DNA from: an uncultured Alphaproteobacteria bacterium
GTDB lineage: Bacteria > Pseudomonadota > Alphaproteobacteria > Rhodobacterales > Rhodobacteraceae
Direction of reading: 5' to 3'
DNA length: 48,842 nt
Assembly (NCBI GenBank): GCA_902524655.1
Contig: CABZEG010000013.1
Span: forward strand, 1 to 48,842
Of the stretch, positions 17,874 through 27,597 are shown in pieces (within the stretch, counting starts at the first letter, position 1; each line of letters starts with the position of its first letter). Made by a program: the position numbers and the translations under genes. A model generated the notes under the pieces. That model searched no databases and was not told the DNA's origin. It saw nothing but the letters and a program-made list of their open reading frames with translations.

Positions 17874-18024
17874 ATTAAAGCTCCCATTAATGTGAATTTC
17901 ATAAGTTTAATTCGGTTAAATTTAATTGTTTTATTAGTCAACACAAACACCCTTTATATAAGAAGTTTTTACGCTTAGTGAGTAAATTTCCTATAATTTA
18001 TATCAATAAAAAGCATCATTTCGT
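17874..18024. promoter_or_regulatory. 151-base gap upstream of phaB
   Basis: This A+T-rich gap lies between the phaB start and the tlpA stop, both on the minus strand, so it must hold the phaB promoter. On the minus strand a TTGACT about 65 bases before the phaB ATG is a fair -35, but the hexamer 17 bases on (TAACCG) is a poor -10. No terminator-like stem for tlpA and no RNA gene is seen. Confidence 0.25.
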
Positions 18025-18591
18025 TTACAACAACTTTCTAAAAAATGAGCGAACATCTGTTGTATCCCAATCAATATCTCCTATGATGCGGCCAATTTCT
18101 ATACCCTTAGGATTAATTACAACTGTTGTTGGAAGAGCGGTAACACCATATTTTACAGCAATTCTTCCTCTAGGATCTCTATATTTTTTCAGATTAATTA
18201 AATTATTATCGTCAAAAAAAGCATCAATAGCTTCCTTCGAGTTTCTTCCTGATGCTATGGTTATTATTCGGATATCTTCATGTTTCATCTTTTGGGCAAG
18301 ACTGTTAAGTGACGGCATCTCTTTTTTACATGGCGCGCACCAAGTGGCCCAGAAGTTTATTATCAAAATATCTTCTTTGTAGCCAATCTCAACCATGTTC
18401 CCATTGGCATCCACAATAAGGGGATTTGGTAGTACCTCCATGCTTCCTGAAAAAATAAATTTTCTTAGCTCTCCCCTTATAATATCTTTAGTTTTTTCAG
18501 CATATTTACTCTCAGCAATCGCTGAAATTGAAAAAAAAAGATTTACGACAAGTATTAAAGGCCCTAGTTTTAGCATTGACATCATATACAT
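18025..18591 (-). CDS. tlpA: TlpA-type thiol:disulfide reductase, membrane-anchored thioredoxin
   Basis: Periplasmic thioredoxin-fold protein, 188 residues. A short hydrophobic N-terminus (about residues 7-26) acts as signal or anchor, then the thioredoxin fold with active site WCAPC (84-88) in INFWATWCAPCKKEMP and the cis-proline region GVTALPTTVVINPKG. TlpA proteins reduce disulfides or help metallate cytochrome oxidase. Divergent placement opposite argH is common in alphaproteobacteria. Several ATGs lie close together (codons 1, 3, 4, 6), none with a convincing ribosome site, so the start is uncertain by a few residues. Confidence 0.88.
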   Translation of the reverse strand: MYMMSMLKLGPLILVVNLFFSISAIAESKYAEKTKDIIRGELRKFIFSGSMEVLPNPLIVDANGNMVEIGYKEDILIINFWATWCAPCKKEMPSLNSLAQKMKHEDIRIITIASGRNSKEAIDAFFDDNNLINLKKYRDPRGRIAVKYGVTALPTTVVINPKGIEIGRIIGDIDWDTTDVRSFFRKLL

Positions 18592-18619
18592 GATCTATGA
18601 TGTAGTGGTGGAGTTTAAA

Positions 18620-20017
18620 ATGTCTAATAAGAAAAAATCAAATGAAATGTGGGGAGGGAGGTTTTCTGAGAAGTCTACTGATCTTCTTACAAAAATAAAC
18701 TCTTCGATAGATATTGATAAACGACTGGCGTTTGAGGACATTTTAGGTTCAAAAGCCCATGTTGAGATGCTTGCTAAAATGAATATCATAACTAAACAAA
18801 CAAAAACAAAGATATTGAGCGGATTAAAAAAAATAGAGAAGGAGTTAAAAGACGGTGATTTCGTTTTTGATAACTTGTTAGAAGACATTCATATGAATAT
18901 AGAATCGAGGTTAGGAGAAATAATAGGCTCAGAGGCAGGTCATATACACACCGCAAGGTCTAGAAATGATCAAGTCGTTACCGACTTTAGACTGTGGATA
19001 AGAAGAGCTATTGAGGAGATAGAGTTCGAACTATTTAGGCTCCAGATGACCATCCTAAAAAAAGCGGAGCAAAATATAGAAATAATTTTCCCAGGTTACA
19101 CTCACCTGCAAGTTGCCCAACCCGTAAGATTCAGTCATCACTTGCTTGCCTATTTGGAAATGTTCGCGAGAGATTTAGAAAGATTTAAGCAAACTAAAGA
19201 GAGATTGAATGAATGTCCTTTGGGGGCAGCTGCTTTAGCTGGAACTTCTTTCCCGATTGATAGGTTTTATACAGCAAAAACGCTTGGGTTTAGTGCTCCA
19301 ATGAGAAATAGCATGGATGCAGTTTCCGACAGGGACTTTGTTTTAGAATTTTTATCTGACTCTGCCATCACAATGGTACACTTTAGTAGATTAGCGGAAG
19401 AATTTATTCTTTGGGGATCTATAGAGTTTGACTTTATTTCGCTACCTGATTCTTTAGTCACGGGCTCTTCAATAATGCCACAGAAGAAAAATCCTGATGC
19501 CGCGGAACTTATTCGTGCTAAGACTGGTCGAGTTAATGCGGCGCTACTATCTCTTTTAACAGTAATGAAGGGCCTACCTTTGGCTTATGCTAAGGATATG
19601 CAAGAAGATAAAGAGACCGTTTTTGATGTCTTTGATACTTTAATACTTGTAATAAAAATAACTCAGGAGCTCATAGAAAATATGAAAGTTAAGAAAACAA
19701 ATATGTATGATGCAGCATCAAAAGGGTTTTCTACGGCAACTGATTTAGCAGATTGGTTTGTTAGGGATTTAGGCATGCCATTTAGAGAGGCGCATGCGAT
19801 GACTGGAGAATTTGTGGAAGTGGCTTCTGAAAAAAATATCAAACTAAGTGAGTTGAGCTTAGATGATCTTAAAAAGGTTAATCCAAAAATAAACAAAAAT
19901 ATTTTTAAAATTCTATCTCCTGAAAACTCTATTGAGTCCAGAAATAGTTTTGGTGGAACAGCATCGCGAGAAATAAAGAGACAAATTAGATTTTGGAAGA
20001 GAAGATTAAATGTGTAA
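18620..20017 (+). CDS. argH: Argininosuccinate lyase
   Basis: Splits argininosuccinate into arginine and fumarate. From the ATG at 18620 the protein is 465 residues, as expected, and begins MSNKKKSNEMWGGRFSEKST, the usual ArgH start; GGTGGAG lies 6 bases upstream. Signatures: TARSRNDQV (about residue 113 onward), PGYTHLQVAQPV, and the fumarase-superfamily loop GSSIMPQKKNPD. The open frame runs further upstream to 18395, but that extension is antisense to tlpA and rejected. Divergent from tlpA; the lptM-like gene overlaps its last codons, so argH-lptM-lysA looks like one operon. Confidence 0.97.
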   Translation: MSNKKKSNEMWGGRFSEKSTDLLTKINSSIDIDKRLAFEDILGSKAHVEMLAKMNIITKQTKTKILSGLKKIEKELKDGDFVFDNLLEDIHMNIESRLGEIIGSEAGHIHTARSRNDQVVTDFRLWIRRAIEEIEFELFRLQMTILKKAEQNIEIIFPGYTHLQVAQPVRFSHHLLAYLEMFARDLERFKQTKERLNECPLGAAALAGTSFPIDRFYTAKTLGFSAPMRNSMDAVSDRDFVLEFLSDSAITMVHFSRLAEEFILWGSIEFDFISLPDSLVTGSSIMPQKKNPDAAELIRAKTGRVNAALLSLLTVMKGLPLAYAKDMQEDKETVFDVFDTLILVIKITQELIENMKVKKTNMYDAASKGFSTATDLADWFVRDLGMPFREAHAMTGEFVEVASEKNIKLSELSLDDLKKVNPKINKNIFKILSPENSIESRNSFGGTASREIKRQIRFWKRRLNV

Positions 20018-20126
20018 GTGGATGTTTTATCTTGCAATAGTAGTATTTTGCCTTAACGTTTCGGGTTGTGGTGTCAAATCAGCACCATTTTTGAATAAAA
20101 AAACCAACCTTATTAAAGATGAATAA
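20010..20126 (+). CDS. lptM: Small LptM-like lipoprotein, 38 aa
   Basis: A short frame starting at ATG 20010 (MCKWMFYLAIVVFC) with a hydrophobic signal segment, the lipobox-like VSGC with Cys20, and then GVKSAPFLNKK. This pattern, a tiny lipoprotein with GCG(V/L)K-P just before lysA, matches LptM (YifL), which in E. coli helps mature the LPS translocon LptDE. It overlaps the argH stop by 8 bases and the lysA start by 8 bases (GATGAATAA), so translation of the three is probably coupled. An alternative start is the ATG at 20022. The lipobox has Val at -3 instead of the preferred Leu. Confidence 0.8.
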   Translation: MCKWMFYLAIVVFCLNVSGCGVKSAPFLNKKTNLIKDE

Positions 20127-21381
20127 ACATATTTCTTACAAACTGGATCAGCTTTTCGTAGAAGATGTAGCTGTAAGCGATATAACAAGCAATTTGAGAA
20201 CCCCATTCTATGTTTATTCACGTACAAGCATAAAGGATAACTTTGACCGGTTTACGAGATCATTAAAGGGATTGGATAGTATAATTTGTTACTCAGTAAA
20301 AGCTAATTCAAACCTTTCTGTTTTAGAAACTATTGCAAGAGTTGGAGGCGGAGCTGATGTAGTCTCAATTGGAGAATACCATAGGGCATTAAGAGCAGGT
20401 ATCGACCAAAAAAGAATTGTATTTTCTGGAGTAGGAAAACAGGATTTTGAAATTGCTGAAGCACTTAAATCATCTTTGTTACAGTTTAATATTGAAAGTG
20501 TGTCTGAATTGGAGTCGATTAATAAAATAGGGATAAGGCTCAATAAACCGGCACCAATTGCTTTTAGAGTCAATCCAGACATAGACGCAGGCACACATGA
20601 AAATATTTCAACGGGCAAAGCTGATAATAAATTTGGTATTCCAATTGACAAGGCCAAAGAGGTTTACGAGTACGCGAACACGCTAGAAAAAATAAAGATT
20701 GTGGGTATCGATGTTCATATCGGAAGCCAGATAAGTAACTTAAGCGCATTTCGTCAAACATTTGAACACTTAGCAAAGCTTATTGGCGAGCTTAAAAGTA
20801 TTAATATTCATTTAGAGAATATCGATATTGGTGGTGGCTTGGGCATCAAATATACGGATGATGATTTAGAACCTGACCTGCAAGAATATAGTACCTTGGT
20901 GAAGAAGATATTGGGAAATTTAAATTGTAGAATTATTTTTGAGCCAGGGAGATATATTGTAGGGAATTGTGGTATTTTAGTAACAAAGGTTCTTTATAAG
21001 AAGACAACTCAAAATAAAAATTTTATTATTACTGATGCAGGTATGAATGATTTTTCTCGAACCGCTTTATATGGCGCAACTCACAGGTTAATACCATTAA
21101 CTAGAGTAAATAATGAAGAAACTGAAATCTACGATGTGGTGGGTCCGGTCTGTGAAACAACCGATACTTTTCTAAAAAATCGCCTTATGAAAAGTGTCGA
21201 ACCAGGGGACTACTTAGCTTTCTTGGATGTTGGGGCGTATGGAGCAGTGTTGTCCTCTGAATACAACACAAGACCATTGGTTCCAGAAACCATGGTTTAC
21301 AAGAAACGTTATGAGATTGTAAGAGCTAGACCAACTTATGAAGAAATATTTGACAAAGAAGTCATGCCTACCTGGGAATAA
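20119..21381 (+). CDS. lysA: Diaminopimelate decarboxylase
   Basis: PLP enzyme of the alanine-racemase fold that decarboxylates meso-diaminopimelate to L-lysine. The 420 residues show the PLP lysine K61 in CYSVKANSNL, then IDVHIGSQI, the phosphate-binding IGGGLGI, EPGRYIVGNCG, DAGMNDFSRTALYGA and the active-site cysteine motif GPVCETTDTF. The gene begins inside the last codons of lptM. Its end overlaps the zinc-ribbon gene by 14 bases tail to tail. Confidence 0.97.
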   Translation: MNKHISYKLDQLFVEDVAVSDITSNLRTPFYVYSRTSIKDNFDRFTRSLKGLDSIICYSVKANSNLSVLETIARVGGGADVVSIGEYHRALRAGIDQKRIVFSGVGKQDFEIAEALKSSLLQFNIESVSELESINKIGIRLNKPAPIAFRVNPDIDAGTHENISTGKADNKFGIPIDKAKEVYEYANTLEKIKIVGIDVHIGSQISNLSAFRQTFEHLAKLIGELKSINIHLENIDIGGGLGIKYTDDDLEPDLQEYSTLVKKILGNLNCRIIFEPGRYIVGNCGILVTKVLYKKTTQNKNFIITDAGMNDFSRTALYGATHRLIPLTRVNNEETEIYDVVGPVCETTDTFLKNRLMKSVEPGDYLAFLDVGAYGAVLSSEYNTRPLVPETMVYKKRYEIVRARPTYEEIFDKEVMPTWE

Positions 21382-22117
21382 ATGCCATTACATTTTCAAT
21401 AATCATAAAAATAATTTCCTTTAAAATTCCAGTGTAACGGGTGATTTCAGACAAAATTTCGGGTGCAAATGGTATCTGGTTAAGTATCTCATCTTGAAAT
21501 ATAACAGTCAAATTATAACTAAAAAAACCAACTACTAATAAAATTGATGTGATGACTAGAAGTTTACGGCTATTTGGTCTGTTTTTCTCTACTAAAGTCT
21601 CTTTACTCTCGGTTTGAGGCTGCTTGGCCCTCTTCAATAGTTCGGATGACTCATGAAGTCTTTTCTCAATCTCTATTTCTTTTGCATCTCGCTCTTCAAT
21701 TTGACGGTTGGTAGTACTCTCCTCTTTAATTCTAATATTTGGAAACGTTTTAGAGGGTCCTTCCTCCCCAATCTTGTTACTTGGTTCACTTGTCTCAAAT
21801 TTGAAGAAATGTTCCCCCTCTGAGTTATTGTTTATAAGATTGGTCATTTTCTCGTGGTTGCCAAAGCTATTTTGAACTTCCTCAAGAGCTAAAGAGTTCA
21901 GGTCCATTTGTCCAAATTCTATACTTTCATTTGCCACTACCCCACCTTCACCAGGCTCCTTCGATACAGATGACGCTTTTTTTGTTGGTTCAAGCTTTTT
22001 AAACTTATCCACCCAGGAGTGACCACACTCAATACAGACAAATTTTATCGTCTTTGTCAGAGACGATCTCTCATTTACTTTGTATTCAGCATTACAATCT
22101 GGGCAGAAAACGTGCAT
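21368..22117 (-). CDS. Zinc-ribbon (MJ0042-type) single-pass membrane protein
   Basis: A 249-residue protein starting MHVFCPDCNAEYKV with a CxxC...CxxC zinc ribbon (C5, C8, C28, C31), a long acidic and polar linker (about 40-180), one clear transmembrane helix near 184-206 (LLVITSILLVVGFFSYNLTV) and a short amphipathic tail. Such proteins usually sit next to ftsEX in alphaproteobacteria, divergent from ftsE. Here ftsE and ftsX are missing and plsC is the divergent neighbour. Function is unknown; a role in envelope or division is inferred only from the usual context. Confidence 0.85.
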   Translation of the reverse strand: MHVFCPDCNAEYKVNERSSLTKTIKFVCIECGHSWVDKFKKLEPTKKASSVSKEPGEGGVVANESIEFGQMDLNSLALEEVQNSFGNHEKMTNLINNNSEGEHFFKFETSEPSNKIGEEGPSKTFPNIRIKEESTTNRQIEERDAKEIEIEKRLHESSELLKRAKQPQTESKETLVEKNRPNSRKLLVITSILLVVGFFSYNLTVIFQDEILNQIPFAPEILSEITRYTGILKEIIFMIIENVMAFIPR

Positions 22118-22215
22118 ATATTTATATATTTTCTCTTATCAATGGACTGTGATAATAAAGTGAAAGCACAAATTTTGAAATAGAATTTTTATTTGTTATT
22201 AAGAAAGTTGGGTAA

Positions 22216-22941
22216 ATGACCGATAAATTTAAGGATATTAGCATTGGATTAATTATTTACATCCTGTTGGGGGTTATGGGCGTACTTCTACTTCCCTACG
22301 CGAGTGTTTCTAAGGAAAGCTGTCTAAAGGTCATTAAATTGTATTGTGGCGTCGTATTTTGGATTCTGAGAAAATCTTTTAATATAAAAGTCATAGTTAA
22401 GGGCGTTGTGCCAGGTAACAGTCCTGCAATAGTATGCTCAAAACATCAATCTTTTTTGGATGTTTTGATTTTATTAAAAGTCCTTCCTGAGCCAAAGTTT
22501 ATAATGAAATCAGAACTATCTTGGGTCCCAATTCTTTCTACTTATGCAAGAAAAATTGGATGTGTAAATGTTAAAAGAAACGATAAGAGAAGAAGTCGAC
22601 ATGCTCTAAAAGAAGCAATAACAAAAGAAGCTCAAAATCAGTCGGGCCAGCTAGTAATTTATCCAGAGGGTACAAGAACTATACCTGGACACATGGTAGA
22701 ATATAAAAAGGGTGTTTTGGTCTTATTTTCTAGCCTTAATCGTCCTCTATATTTAGTCTCAACTAATGCGGGAGTCGCATGGTCAAAAACTGGTAAGTTT
22801 AAAAAGAATGCTAACGCATCAATAAACTTTTTAGAGAAATTAATTTATTCAAAAAAGGATGGTCATAATTTGCGTTATATCAAGAACAAAATTGAACACG
22901 ACTCTCAAAAACTTTATGAAGAAGAAGTTTCTAGAGATTAG
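22216..22941 (+). CDS. plsC: 1-acyl-sn-glycerol-3-phosphate acyltransferase
   Basis: Membrane-bound acyltransferase making phosphatidic acid. In 241 residues: a hydrophobic N-terminus (about 8-30), the catalytic HX4D motif H77-D82 in KHQSFLDV, the substrate-binding KSELSWVPI and the PEGTRT motif at 150-155. All hallmarks are intact. In related genomes this gene follows ftsX and a ydcF-type gene; here it directly follows the divergent gap after the zinc-ribbon gene. Its 3' end overlaps accA by 11 bases. Confidence 0.93.
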   Translation: MTDKFKDISIGLIIYILLGVMGVLLLPYASVSKESCLKVIKLYCGVVFWILRKSFNIKVIVKGVVPGNSPAIVCSKHQSFLDVLILLKVLPEPKFIMKSELSWVPILSTYARKIGCVNVKRNDKRRSRHALKEAITKEAQNQSGQLVIYPEGTRTIPGHMVEYKKGVLVLFSSLNRPLYLVSTNAGVAWSKTGKFKKNANASINFLEKLIYSKKDGHNLRYIKNKIEHDSQKLYEEEVSRD

Positions 22942-23890
22942 ATAAGGAACCCATATTTATATACTTCTGTGAACGGAGTTTTTTTATTTTTTGCCTATCC
23001 ATTTTCTGGAAAGAGAAAATCTCTTCTATTAGTGCTTTCTTAACTTCTTCAATCGCTTTATTTTTGTTCCTATGAGCTCCTCCTAAGGGTTCTTTGATAA
23101 CTTTGTCTACAACACCTATTTCCTTAAGGTGTTGGGCGGTTAGCTTCAATGCGTCGGCTGCCTCTCTCATCTTATCAGAGTTTTTCCAAAGAATAGAAGC
23201 ACATCCTTCTGGAGAAATTACAGAATAAATGGAATGTTCCAACATTATTAATGTATTTGCGGTAGCCATTGCTATTGCACCCCCGGACCCGCCTTCGCCT
23301 ATAATAACTGATATTATCGGTACGGATACTTCCAAACAGGTTTGGGTTGATCTAGCTATAGCTTCGGCTTGACCCCTTTCTTCGGCCCCTTTCCCTGGAT
23401 ATGCTCCTGGCGTATCAATAAATGTAATTATTGGGAGGCCAAATTTGTCGGCTAATTTCATGAGACGAGCAGCTTTTCGATATCCTTCCGGTCTGGCCAT
23501 ACCAAAATTTCGCCTTAATCTACTTTCCGTGGATTCGCCTTTTTCATGTCCTAACACTACTACGGGTGTATCTTCTAATCTACCGAGTCCTCCAATAATA
23601 GCTAAGTCCTCTGCAAAATTCCGGTCTCCACTTAAGGGGGTATATTCCCTAATAATATGGTTAATATAGTCTGTGGTGTGCGGTCTCTCTGGGTGTCGAG
23701 CTACTTGACATTTACGCCAAGGGCTCATTTCAGCGTAAAGTTCCTGAAGAATGTCAACAGTCTTACTTTTTAAAAGTATTATCTCATTCGTAATATTTTT
23801 ACTACTTGAGCTGTCTGGTAAACTCTCAAGGTCTGAAATCTTGCTTTGAACTTCAGCAAGGTCTTTTTCAAAATCCAGATAAACCGTCAT
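22931..23890 (-). CDS. accA: Acetyl-CoA carboxylase carboxyltransferase subunit alpha
   Basis: With AccD it transfers carboxyl from biotin-BCCP to acetyl-CoA, starting fatty acid synthesis. The 319 residues match the family: N-terminal helical [34 protein letters not shown]-type region, the oxyanion/crotonase core [10 protein letters not shown] and [13 protein letters not shown], and [11 protein letters not shown]. The start ATG shares its A with the stop of malyl-CoA lyase (TAATG on the minus strand), so translation is probably coupled. accD is not in the window. Confidence 0.97.
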   Translation of the reverse strand: MTVYLDFEKDLAEVQSKISDLESLPDSSSSKNITNEIILLKSKTVDILQELYAEMSPWRKCQVARHPERPHTTDYINHIIREYTPLSGDRNFAEDLAIIGGLGRLEDTPVVVLGHEKGESTESRLRRNFGMARPEGYRKAARLMKLADKFGLPIITFIDTPGAYPGKGAEERGQAEAIARSTQTCLEVSVPIISVIIGEGGSGGAIAMATANTLIMLEHSIYSVISPEGCASILWKNSDKMREAADALKLTAQHLKEIGVVDKVIKEPLGGAHRNKNKAIEEVKKALIEEIFSFQKMDRQKIKKLRSQKYINMGSLSNL

Positions 23891-24855
23891 TAATTTATAT
23901 TTTGAATCTTATTATGCTGATCAATTAGTACCTTTGCTTGTTTTATTGAAGCTATATCAATCAATTTACCCTTGAAAACAGCAGCGCCTGCACCTTTAGC
24001 TTCCGCTGCTTCCATTGCACTGATAATACCTTTTGCATTATCTATTGCTTCCTCCGAAGGACTAAATACCTGATTTGCAAGCTCAACTTGAGAAGGGTGT
24101 ATTGCCCATTTCCCTGCCATACCGAGAGTAGCAGATCTTTTCGCTTGAGCAACATAGTTTTCTTTATCTGAAATATCACCAAATGGGCCATCAACAGGAA
24201 GTATACCATTAGCCCGACAAGCTGCAATCATGGCTACCATAGGATGGTGCCAAGGGTCCATTAAGAGCTTTTCACCGCTTTGTGAGTTGGTGTAATAGCC
24301 TTCTTGAGTTCCCCCAATGTTTGTAGTTTGCATACCCATTGAGGCTGCATAATCCGCAACTCCAAAACTCATTGCAACCAAACGATCACTAGCCAATGCA
24401 ATTTCATTAATGTTGTCGAGCCCTGCAGCGGTTTCAATAATAATTTCAAAATTCAAACTTTTTTTTCGTTTATTTTTCTTTTCTAAAGCAGTTACGAGAG
24501 CATCTACTGCATATATGTCGCTAGAATTACCCACCTTAGGTATCATAATACAGTCTAATCGCTCATTTGAATTATCGACTAACGACAAAATGTCATCAAC
24601 CCAATATTCCGTATCCAATCCATTTATACGAACTGATAGAGACTTGTCGGTCCAGTCTACAGTACTTATGGCCTTTGAAATATTCTGTCTTGCTTCAGCC
24701 TTGCTTGGAGGTGCCACACTATCTTCCAAATCAAGGTTAATTACATCTGCTTGGGAGGAAGCCATCTTTTCAAAAAGCTCTGGTCTAGAACCTGGACCAA
24801 ATAGTTGACATCTATTTAATCTTTCGGGAATAGGCGGTTGTATTAAAAAACTCAT
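23890..24855 (-). CDS. mcl1: L-malyl-CoA / beta-methylmalyl-CoA lyase
   Basis: CitE/HpcH-fold CoA lyase that cleaves (2R,3S)-beta-methylmalyl-CoA to propionyl-CoA and glyoxylate and can condense glyoxylate with acetyl-CoA. The 321 residues closely follow the Rhodobacter-type Mcl1 pattern as I know it: [72 protein letters not shown] and GKWAIHPSQ. Metal-binding acids are those in DLEDSV and the E of the EIIIETAAG segment. Lies between the PatB-type gene and accA on the minus strand. Citrate-lyase-like paralogues are less similar. Confidence 0.9.
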   Translation of the reverse strand: MSFLIQPPIPERLNRCQLFGPGSRPELFEKMASSQADVINLDLEDSVAPPSKAEARQNISKAISTVDWTDKSLSVRINGLDTEYWVDDILSLVDNSNERLDCIMIPKVGNSSDIYAVDALVTALEKKNKRKKSLNFEIIIETAAGLDNINEIALASDRLVAMSFGVADYAASMGMQTTNIGGTQEGYYTNSQSGEKLLMDPWHHPMVAMIAACRANGILPVDGPFGDISDKENYVAQAKRSATLGMAGKWAIHPSQVELANQVFSPSEEAIDNAKGIISAMEAAEAKGAGAAVFKGKLIDIASIKQAKVLIDQHNKIQNIN

Positions 24856-24932
24856 TATTATTCCTTTTTTGTTTCAACACATAAGTTAGTAATTTCTTCT
24901 ATAAAATATATCTCAATAAGTAAATTAAAAAC

Positions 24933-26099
24933 TCATAAAAAAGTTTTAGTCAGCCTATTGATAGCTAGATCTAATATTTCTCTTCTGCAAGCTAGATTAA
25001 ATCTCGCAAAATTTCTTGCAGCTTTTCCAAAACCACTTCCAAAACTCGGAGCAACTCCAGCCTCTTCTATGAGCATATTTCGCAGTTTTTCTTCACTTAT
25101 ATTTAATTTACTAAAATCTACCCATGCTAGATAGGTAGACTCCAAATCAAAAACTTTTACTTTATTTAGTGATTTCATAGCAGTAGTAAAAATATTTTTG
25201 TTTTTTTCTAGATAATGCATAAGCTGATCGAGCCATTCTTCTCCTTCTCTATATGCCGCTTCTGTCATTATCATTCCAAACCTATTTGGTGTTTTACCGA
25301 AAGCGGCGTGCTCTTGGTCGTAAATAGACCGAAGCTTAGGATTGGGAATTATGGTTGTTCCAGTATGGCAACCGGCGATGTTGAATGTTTTTGTAGCTGC
25401 TGTAAATAGCACGCTCATGTCTTCTGCTTCTGGTACTGCTTTTAGGAAAGTGGTGTGTGTTTTATCTGAATAGGTTAAGTCATGGTGAATTTCATCCATG
25501 AAAATTATAATGTCATTTTTTCTACAAAAATCAGCTAATGTGGTAAGCGTTTCTATGTCCCAGATTTTACCGCCAGGATTATGTGGGCTACAAAAAATAA
25601 TAATTTTTTCTTTGCCAGACAATCTTTTGTCTAGTTCGTTAAAATCTACTTCATACTGATCATTCACAACCTTTAAAGGAATTTCTTTTGCTACCCTTTC
25701 ATTATTTTTAATTGTGTTAAAGAACGAGTAATAAATAGGCGAAAAAAGCAATACCTCATCCCCCGGCGCTGAGAAAGCTCTCAAGCCCATCCCGATCCCA
25801 GAGTTTACTCCGTGTACAACAGAGCACCATTCTTCAGAAATATCCCAATCATGCCTTCTTTTCATCCATATTTTTACAGAGTTAACAAATGATTTGTTGC
25901 TTCCATAGTATCCGAAAACACCATGTGTTACTTCTTTCTGCAGAGCTGTAATAACAGATTGAGGAGGATTAAAGTCCATATCGGCAACCCACATAGAAAT
26001 GCATGTATCTTTATTCGTTCCGTATAAACTTTCTATACTATCAAATTTTGACAGCTTCGCGTGTCTACTATCGATATATTTGTCAAAATTAACTATCAT
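24933..26099 (-). CDS. PatB/MalY-type aminotransferase, putative cystathionine beta-lyase
   Basis: Fold-type I PLP enzyme of 388 residues. The PLP lysine is K237 in FTAATKTFNIAG; SPHNPGGKIW (about 181-190) and MDEIHHDLTY carry the PLP-contacting Asn and Asp; MWVADMDFNPP near residue 36 and the YYSFFNTI stretch are typical of the MalY/PatB branch, which cleaves C-S bonds of cystathionine or cysteine conjugates. Full family length. First gene of a minus-strand run patB-mcl1-accA, divergent from def. Substrate is not fixed by sequence; methionine synthesis or sulfur scavenging are both plausible. Confidence 0.85.
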   Translation of the reverse strand: MIVNFDKYIDSRHAKLSKFDSIESLYGTNKDTCISMWVADMDFNPPQSVITALQKEVTHGVFGYYGSNKSFVNSVKIWMKRRHDWDISEEWCSVVHGVNSGIGMGLRAFSAPGDEVLLFSPIYYSFFNTIKNNERVAKEIPLKVVNDQYEVDFNELDKRLSGKEKIIIFCSPHNPGGKIWDIETLTTLADFCRKNDIIIFMDEIHHDLTYSDKTHTTFLKAVPEAEDMSVLFTAATKTFNIAGCHTGTTIIPNPKLRSIYDQEHAAFGKTPNRFGMIMTEAAYREGEEWLDQLMHYLEKNKNIFTTAMKSLNKVKVFDLESTYLAWVDFSKLNISEEKLRNMLIEEAGVAPSFGSGFGKAARNFARFNLACRREILDLAINRLTKTFL

Positions 26100-26167
26100 T
26101 TGGCTAACGGCTCATGTATAAAAAGTTATTTGATCTTCGTCTAGCATATATATAGTAAAAATTCAAA

Positions 26168-26680
26168 ATGGCTGTCAAAAAAATAATACTTTATCCTAAC
26201 CCTCTATTGCTCAAAACAAGCACAAAAATAGATAAATTTGATGAAAATTTAGTAACCCTTTCTAAACATCTAATTGATACCATGTATGATGCAGATGGTG
26301 TGGGGTTAGCCGCTCCACAAATCGGTATAAATAAAAGAATATTTGTGATGGACTGCTCACGCGAAGATGAAGAAAAAGATTTAAGAATTGTTATTAATCC
26401 AGAGATAGTGAATGAATCTGAAGAGTTGCATTTATATAAAGAAGGGTGCTTATCTATCCCAGGGATTACAGAGGAAATATCAAGGCCAAAAGTAATTGAA
26501 GTTATGTATCAAGATATAAACGGAGTTACGCAACGTAAAACGTATGACAATTTATGGTCCACGTGCTTTCAGCATGAATTGGATCATTTAAATGGAAAGC
26601 TCTTCATAGATCATCTTCGTCCTATGAAAAAGCTCCTAGTAAAGAATAAAATGAACAAATCCTCAAAAAAGGACAGGTAG
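26168..26680 (+). CDS. def: Peptide deformylase
   Basis: Removes the formyl group from new polypeptides. In 170 residues the three family motifs are intact: GVGLAAPQIG (44-53), EGCLS (92-96) with the metal Cys, and QHELDH (135-140) with the two metal His and catalytic Glu. The gene directly precedes fmt by 8 bases, the classic def-fmt pair that links addition and removal of the formyl group. Divergent from the PatB-type gene. Confidence 0.97.
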   Translation: MAVKKIILYPNPLLLKTSTKIDKFDENLVTLSKHLIDTMYDADGVGLAAPQIGINKRIFVMDCSREDEEKDLRIVINPEIVNESEELHLYKEGCLSIPGITEEISRPKVIEVMYQDINGVTQRKTYDNLWSTCFQHELDHLNGKLFIDHLRPMKKLLVKNKMNKSSKKDR

Positions 26681-26688
26681 GCATAGTA

Positions 26689-27597
26689 ATGAAGATCGTA
26701 TTTATGGGATCGTCAACATTTGCAATTCCATCTCTTCAAATTTTAAAAAAAACGCGATGTAAAATTGAAGCGGTTTACACCCAACCTCCACGAAAAGCAG
26801 GAAGGGGTAAGAATTATAAGGAAGTACCACTGGCAGAATACGCATTGTCTCAAGGTTTAAGAGTAGAGCAGCCACATACATTAAATGATCCAAATATAGT
26901 TTCGAAATTAAAGAGCTATAGTCCAGACTTTCTAGTGGTGGTAGCGTATGGGCTTATATTACCCAGAGAAGTATTGGATATTCCAAAAAGATTTCCAGTA
27001 AATGTTCATGGTTCTTTTTTGCCACATTGGAGAGGAGCAGCTCCAATAAATCATGTGATTTTTAGCAGAGAAACATTTACAGGAGTATCGATCCTCAAAA
27101 TGTCTGAAAAATTAGATGCCGGACCGATATTACGACAAGAGAAAGTAATGCTAGATCATACGGAAACCTTTGGGTCTTTGCATAAGGTATTAAGTGAACT
27201 TGGAGCAAAAAATTTATTGAAAACACTTTGTAATATAGATTCTAATAAGGAAATACTACAAAATGATAAGCTCGTTAGTTATGCTCCAAAAATTAAAAAA
27301 GCGGATGCAAAATTAGACTTCAATCAACAAGCCTCTTCCCTGGAAGCCAGAATTAGGGGCTTAGCGCCTACACCAGCAGCCTGGTTTCAATACAAAACTG
27401 AGCGCTTTAAAGTATTTAATGCTGAAGTGGTGGAGGGTAGAGGGAAACCAGGCTCAATTATTGGGGAAAATTTGACAATTGCATGCGGTGACAAAGCATT
27501 GAATATTTTAGAGATTCAAAGACAAGGAAAACATATTATGAGCGTGAGCGACTTAATAAGAGGTTTCAAGTTCAAAAAAGGTGATCGAGTCAACTAA
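26689..27597 (+). CDS. fmt: Methionyl-tRNA formyltransferase
   Basis: Uses 10-formyltetrahydrofolate to formylate initiator Met-tRNA. The 302 residues begin MKIVFMGSSTFAIPSL and include the basic tRNA-binding loop AGRGKNYKEVPLAEYA, and the catalytic N-H-D core VNVHGSFLPHWRGAAPI followed by the LDAGPIL strand. The C-terminal OB-like domain (from about 205) is present. The SFLPHW form differs slightly from the more common SLLPRW. Its 3' end overlaps rnhA by 8 bases. Confidence 0.96.
   Translation: MKIVFMGSSTFAIPSLQILKKTRCKIEAVYTQPPRKAGRGKNYKEVPLAEYALSQGLRVEQPHTLNDPNIVSKLKSYSPDFLVVVAYGLILPREVLDIPKRFPVNVHGSFLPHWRGAAPINHVIFSRETFTGVSILKMSEKLDAGPILRQEKVMLDHTETFGSLHKVLSELGAKNLLKTLCNIDSNKEILQNDKLVSYAPKIKKADAKLDFNQQASSLEARIRGLAPTPAAWFQYKTERFKVFNAEVVEGRGKPGSIIGENLTIACGDKALNILEIQRQGKHIMSVSDLIRGFKFKKGDRVN

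Noticed and set aside
18395-18619. Long upstream extension of the argH frame
   Set aside because: It lies antisense to tlpA; the ATG at 18620 has GGTGGAG upstream and gives the standard ArgH N-terminus.
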